A DNA stretch of 8,909 nt from Actinomycetota bacterium (GTDB lineage Bacteria > Actinomycetota > Thermoleophilia > UBA2241): NCBI GenBank assembly GCA_012719015.1, contig JAAYBE010000201.1, positions 1 to 8,909 on the forward strand, in the 5' to 3' direction. The position numbers were made by a program, and so were the translations under genes. The first letter of the stretch is position 1; the number at the start of each line of letters is the position of its first letter. Positions 5,805-8,909 of this stretch are shown here, one piece after another. The notes beneath the pieces were generated by a model. It worked only from the letters and a program-made list of their open reading frames with translations, did no database searches and was not told the origin of the DNA.

Positions 5805-7439
5805 CCACCGGTCGCCGGCCCCCGCATCCGGACGCCCGTCGTCCCATCCGCTGCTCAGGATGAACCCGTCCTCCAGCGCGGCGAGGCACGCATCCACCGC
5901 CGCGACGTCGTAGCGCGTCCCCGCGCCGTCCCGCAGTTCCTCCACCGCGACCTCGTGCGGCAGGGCCGGCCGGTACGGTCGATGGGAGGTCATGGCCTCG
6001 AACACGTCCGCCACCGCCAGCACCCGGGCCTCGGGCAGGATGTCGTCGCCACGCAGTCCTGAGGGATATCCCGACCCGTCCAGCCGCTCGTGGTGCTGAA
6101 GGACCGTCCGGGCGACCGGCTGGTCGAACCTGATCGAGCGCAGCACGTCGTAGCCGGCGCGGGCGTGCACCTTGATCAGCTCGAACTCGTGCACGCTCAG
6201 ACGTCCCGGCCTGGAGAGGATCTCCGCCGGCACGGCGACCTTGCCGGCGTCATGGACGAGCGCGGCCATCCGCAGCCCCTCGACCTGGTCTCGCGACCAC
6301 CCCATCCGCTCGGCGATCGCCACGGCCAGCTCGGCGACCCGTCGCTCATGCCCGGCGGTGTACGGATCGCGACTCTCCACCAGGCTGCCCATGGCCGTGA
6401 CGGCCCCCCGTACGTTCTGCTGCAGACGTTCGGCGTGACGCATCAGCTCCGCCTCCGTCTGCCGCATGTCCGTCACGTCGAGCATCAGGCCGCCGATGAA
6501 CCCGCCGCGGTCGGCGCCGCCGACGGAGAAGGCGAGCGCACGGACCCACCTCCGCTCGCCGCCGCTCGGCCAGTACTCGATCACGTCGACCGTCTCGCCG
6601 TCGAGCGCCCGCCGGCAGTGGTCCCGCAGGGACCGGGCGACGTCGGGCGCCCACACGTCGTCCGGCGTCCGGCCGAGCACGTCCGACCGCTCCCGTCCCA
6701 GCATCTCCGCGAATTGCGTGTTGACGTGGATGTAGCGCAGCTCGTCGTCGAGCATCCACATGCGCCCGGGGAAGCGCTCCCCGAAGGCCAGGAACCGGTC
6801 CTCGCTCTGCCGGAGCGTCCGCTCGGCGCGGCGCCGCCGGCGCTGGTCGACCATCACCGTGCCCACCAGCGCCGCGCCGAGCGGGAAGACCACGATCACC
6901 GGCACGGCGATGGTCTGGAGCACGTCGACGAACATGCTCCGCGGGAGCAGACACGTGAGGCACAACATGCAGCCGTGCACGGCGAAGCCGAACGCCCAAA
7001 GCTCCCGGAAGCCCGGATCGCGGCGGTCGGTCGCGCGGACCCGGCGCCAGAGCGCCGCGACGATCACCGACATCGCGATGGTGGCGACGCCCATGGACAC
7101 GCCGGGTCCGCCCTGGTGGATGCGGAACGCGGCCGCGATGCTGCCGCCGATCGCACCCGGCACCGTACCGTAGAAGAGCGTCCCCGTGCTCAGCGCGACC
7201 GTCCTGGCGTCGATGAAGACGCCGTCGGACAACGGCCAGCTCATCGCCATGAGGGTGAAGGCGACGCCGCCCAGCACTCCACCGGCGACGAGCTGGTTCA
7301 CCAACGGCGGCCAGCGGCGCGTGCCGCGCGCCAGGTAGTCGTAGACGAACACCAGGACGACGAGCAGCGCGGCGTTCTTGATCAGACTCACGTAGAGGAC
7401 GCTGTCCAGCCTCCCACCTCTCTCCCTGCCCGCCCACAA
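5715..7439 (-). CDS. Membrane sensor c-di-GMP phosphodiesterase (5TMR_LYT-PAS-HD-GYP)
   Basis: 574 residues from a TTG at 7439. The start is uncertain: the nearest GGAGGT is 17 nt upstream, and a GTG at 7391 (residue 17) would begin just before the first membrane helix, as is usual in this family. An LytS-type 5TMR_LYT membrane module spans about 14-196, with signature elements such as the FIDART segment (75-80) and AAFRIHQGGPG (103-113). A PAS domain follows at about 209-328, with an Arg-rich linker at 200-206. The HD-GYP domain (about 340-525) has H364, the H396-D397 pair, K400, H425, H449-H450, GYP (457-459) and D478, so all metal and signature residues are present. It should hydrolyse c-di-GMP at the inner membrane in response to an unknown ligand. 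No GGDEF domain is present. Residues 526-574 form a low-complexity tail, whose last 29 codons lie antisense to the amidase gene. Transmembrane residues 155-163 contain H-x-C-x-x-C-x-x-C. Confidence 0.93.
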   Translation of the reverse strand: MWAGRERGGRLDSVLYVSLIKNAALLVVLVFVYDYLARGTRRWPPLVNQLVAGGVLGGVAFTLMAMSWPLSDGVFIDARTVALSTGTLFYGTVPGAIGGSIAAAFRIHQGGPGVSMGVATIAMSVIVAALWRRVRATDRRDPGFRELWAFGFAVHGCMLCLTCLLPRSMFVDVLQTIAVPVIVVFPLGAALVGTVMVDQRRRRRAERTLRQSEDRFLAFGERFPGRMWMLDDELRYIHVNTQFAEMLGRERSDVLGRTPDDVWAPDVARSLRDHCRRALDGETVDVIEYWPSGGERRWVRALAFSVGGADRGGFIGGLMLDVTDMRQTEAELMRHAERLQQNVRGAVTAMGSLVESRDPYTAGHERRVAELAVAIAERMGWSRDQVEGLRMAALVHDAGKVAVPAEILSRPGRLSVHEFELIKVHARAGYDVLRSIRFDQPVARTVLQHHERLDGSGYPSGLRGDDILPEARVLAVADVFEAMTSHRPYRPALPHEVAVEELRDGAGTRYDVAAVDACLAALEDGFILSSGWDDGRPDAGAGDRWSESRAEGLDLGGVPIAGGVPDTGAVLEEA

Positions 7440-7478
7440 GGCGTCGCGCCCGCGCCACCTCCGTTATCGGCAGCCGCG

Positions 7479-7550
7479 CGCCTCGGCATGAGAGGGGCGC
7501 GGCGCCGTGATCGGGACTCTGTGCATCTCGTGTCGCCTCCGGCCGAGGCG
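7479..7550. repeat. Spaced 9-bp inverted repeat in the divergent promoter region
   Basis: CGCCTCGGC (7479-7487) is the exact reverse complement of GCCGAGGCG (7542-7550), 54 nt apart, within the space between the HD-GYP and radical SAM starts. The right copy ends exactly at the radical SAM -10. It may be a pair of regulator sites or coincidence. Confidence 0.4.
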
Positions 7551-7556
7551 TACACT
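7534..7556 (+). promoter_or_regulatory. Leaderless-type promoter of the radical SAM gene with inverted repeat
   Basis: The -10-like hexamer TACACT occupies 7551-7556, putting +1 at 7563, the A of the ATG itself. No ribosome site precedes the start. CGCCTC (7534-7539) and GAGGCG (7545-7550) form an inverted repeat with a 5-nt spacer, and its right arm abuts the -10, exactly as in the amidase promoter. No clear -35 is visible. Confidence 0.55.
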
Positions 7557-7562
7557 GGGCGC

Positions 7563-8582
7563 ATGTCGACCCGCCTCGAGGGCATCCACTTCCTGGTCAC
7601 CTATCGCTGCACCTACGCCTGCGAGCACTGCTTCGTGTGGGGCTCACCGGACGCGGAGGCGACGATGACGCTGGCGCAGCTCACCGGCGTCATCGACCAG
7701 GCGGCGCGGCTGGGCGTGGCGCAGGTCTACTTCGAGGGCGGCGAGCCCACGCTCGCCTATGCGGTGGTGCTGGCGGCGGCGCGCCACGCCCGCGCGCGCG
7801 GCCTGGACGTCGGCATGGTCAGCAACTGCTACTGGGCGACCTCTCCGGACGACGCCGGAACGTGGCTGGCGCCGTTCGCCGAGCTCGGCCTGGCCGACCT
7901 CTCGCTCTCCTCCTACGCCTACTTCGTGGAGGACGCGGATGAGGAGCACCTGCGCGCGGCGGTCCTGGCGGCGCGTACGTTGGGCATCCCGACGAGCGTG
8001 CTGGAGGTGGGGGCGCCGGCGGACATCGGCGTGCCCGGCGTCTGCTCCGGCGACGTGGACGAGATCATGTACAAGGGGCGCGCGGCGGTGCTGCTCGCTC
8101 CGGACCACGCCTCACGGCCGCCCGAGTCCCTGGTCACATGCCCACACGAGGATCTCGTCCACCCGGGCCGGGCCCACATCGGGCCGGACGGCGAGCTGCA
8201 GGTGTGCCAGGGCATCAGCGCCGGCAACGTCTTCGCCGGAGGCGACGGCCCGCCGGCGCCGGAGCGTCTGGCGACGCCGCACCCGGACGGCCTGCGACGC
8301 GTGCTCGACGCCTACGACGCGCACACGCGTCCCGTGGTGCGCGAGATCGTCGCCGGCGGCCCCTGGGGACTCGCACAGTCGGTCGGTCACGCCCCGCGGC
8401 GTGCGCGGTACGCCGACGAATGCCACCTCTGCTACGAGGTCCGCGCCGCCCTCCGGACCGGGCGCCGCTGCCCCGCCGTGATCGCGCCCGGTCAGTGTTA
8501 CGCGGAGAACGAGCCGGATGGATCCGGCAGTTCCGGGGCGGACGACGAGCGGCACGGCGGTCCTGGCCCGTGCTCCTCCTGA
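7563..8582 (+). CDS. Radical SAM protein with twitch/SPASM-like C-terminal cluster
   Basis: 339 residues. The start is set at the ATG at 7563 by the leaderless promoter and because the radical SAM domain begins at once; open sequence further upstream is antisense to the HD-GYP gene. The core motif C16-x3-C20-x2-C23 (CTYACEHC) binds the [4Fe-4S] cluster that cleaves S-adenosylmethionine, and GGEPT (59-63) is the usual SAM-binding block. In the C-terminal part, C193, C215 (GPDGELQVCQG, then GN at 221-222), C287 and C290 (ECHLC) fit one auxiliary cluster of the twitch or reduced SPASM type. C303 and C312 may add more. The final 25 residues are low-complexity. The substrate is unknown: I see no RiPP precursor peptide alongside, and the next gene 28 nt downstream encodes a CoA-binding protein. 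Cytoplasmic and oxygen-sensitive chemistry is expected. Confidence 0.9.
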   Translation: MSTRLEGIHFLVTYRCTYACEHCFVWGSPDAEATMTLAQLTGVIDQAARLGVAQVYFEGGEPTLAYAVVLAAARHARARGLDVGMVSNCYWATSPDDAGTWLAPFAELGLADLSLSSYAYFVEDADEEHLRAAVLAARTLGIPTSVLEVGAPADIGVPGVCSGDVDEIMYKGRAAVLLAPDHASRPPESLVTCPHEDLVHPGRAHIGPDGELQVCQGISAGNVFAGGDGPPAPERLATPHPDGLRRVLDAYDAHTRPVVREIVAGGPWGLAQSVGHAPRRARYADECHLCYEVRAALRTGRRCPAVIAPGQCYAENEPDGSGSSGADDERHGGPGPCSS

Positions 8583-8610
8583 TCCGTCACCCTCGAGAAA
8601 GGATCCCGCT

Positions 8611-8909
8611 ATGACGTCCGAGCGCGAACGCTTCTGGGAGGCCGGCAGTTACGCCGTGGTCGGCCGCCAGACGAGCAGGAAAGCGTACCCGAGGATCACC
8701 TACGGCGCGCTCAAAGACCTCGGCAAGACCGTCTACGCGGTGGACCCGGATGGAGGCACGGTCGAGGACGACGCCGCTCACGCCGACTTCGCGGCGCTGC
8801 CCGGACCGGTCGACGCAGCCGTCCTCGAGCTTCCCAGGGAGGAGACGGCGGCGTGGGTCGCCAGGGCCGCCGACGCCGGCGTGCGGAGGATCTGGATCCA
8901 CCAGATGAC
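8611..8909 (+). CDS. CoA-binding domain protein (YccU-type), 3' truncated by window end
   Basis: The ATG at 8611 is preceded by AAAGGA (8598-8603) with a 7-nt spacer. Ninety-nine codons are visible without a stop, and the gene runs off the end. The visible part starts with a Rossmann motif, YAVVGRQTSRKAYPRITYGALKD (residues 14-36), followed by GKTVYAVDPDGG (38-49), LPGPVDAAVLELP (63-75) and GVRRIWIHQM (80 to about 99). This is the order seen in CoA_binding_2 proteins (nucleotide-binding Rossmann fold, usually about 130-150 residues). These small cytoplasmic proteins bind CoA or acyl-CoA; their exact function is poorly known. The 28-nt gap after the radical SAM stop suggests co-transcription. 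Confidence 0.85.
   Translation, partial: MTSERERFWEAGSYAVVGRQTSRKAYPRITYGALKDLGKTVYAVDPDGGTVEDDAAHADFAALPGPVDAAVLELPREETAAWVARAADAGVRRIWIHQM

Noticed and set aside
6090..7562. Upstream extension of the radical SAM frame by about 490 codons
   Set aside because: Antisense to the HD-GYP gene with shadow-like composition; the radical SAM domain and a promoter place the start at 7563.
1..8909. CRISPR array, tRNA, rRNA, insertion sequence or RiPP precursor peptide
   Set aside because: Scanned for spaced direct repeats, cloverleaf-like sequence, transposase motifs and short Cys-rich or repeat peptides near the radical SAM gene; nothing convincing seen.

Overview
The window is very GC-rich DNA with dense, mostly complete genes. 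High GC, Shine-Dalgarno-led genes mixed with apparently leaderless ones, an LytS-type (5TMR_LYT) HD-GYP protein, and a secreted S55/SpoIVB-like protein with C-terminal beta-rich repeats together suggest an actinobacterium-like organism, perhaps a deep-branching anaerobic lineage. This placement is inference; no rRNA or marker gene is present.

Layout: (1) 48-2399 (+) encodes a large secreted protein with SpoIVB/S55-like Ser and His motifs. A 17-bp hairpin at 2444-2482 separates it from a convergent minus-strand pair. (2) That pair is a degenerate two-domain Clp/Hsp100-like AAA+ ATPase (4805-3027) followed by a 145-residue orphan protein (2922-2485). (3) A 297-nt divergent intergenic region (4806-5102) holds a possible structured RNA with a c-di-GMP-I (GEMM)-like core, a 7-bp palindrome and a leaderless-type promoter. 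(4) 5103-5804 (+) encodes a secreted Amidase_2 peptidoglycan amidase. It overlaps tail to tail by 90 bp with (5) a minus-strand membrane sensor, 5TMR_LYT-PAS-HD-GYP (7439-5715), a predicted c-di-GMP phosphodiesterase. (6) Divergent from that is a second leaderless-type promoter driving a radical SAM/twitch-SPASM protein (7563-8582). It is followed 28 nt later by (7) a CoA-binding (YccU-type) protein that runs off the window end.

Themes: cell-envelope proteolysis and hydrolysis (S55 protein, amidase) lies next to c-di-GMP signalling (HD-GYP, possible GEMM-like RNA). The AAA+ protein is the most unusual polypeptide. Its first ATPase domain has lost nucleotide-binding and catalytic residues but keeps an aromatic pore loop, while its second has an intact ATPase site but lacks the usual GYVG pore loop. 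The promoters of the amidase and the radical SAM gene share a CGCCTC...GAGGCG inverted repeat whose right arm abuts the -10 hexamer, hinting at common control.
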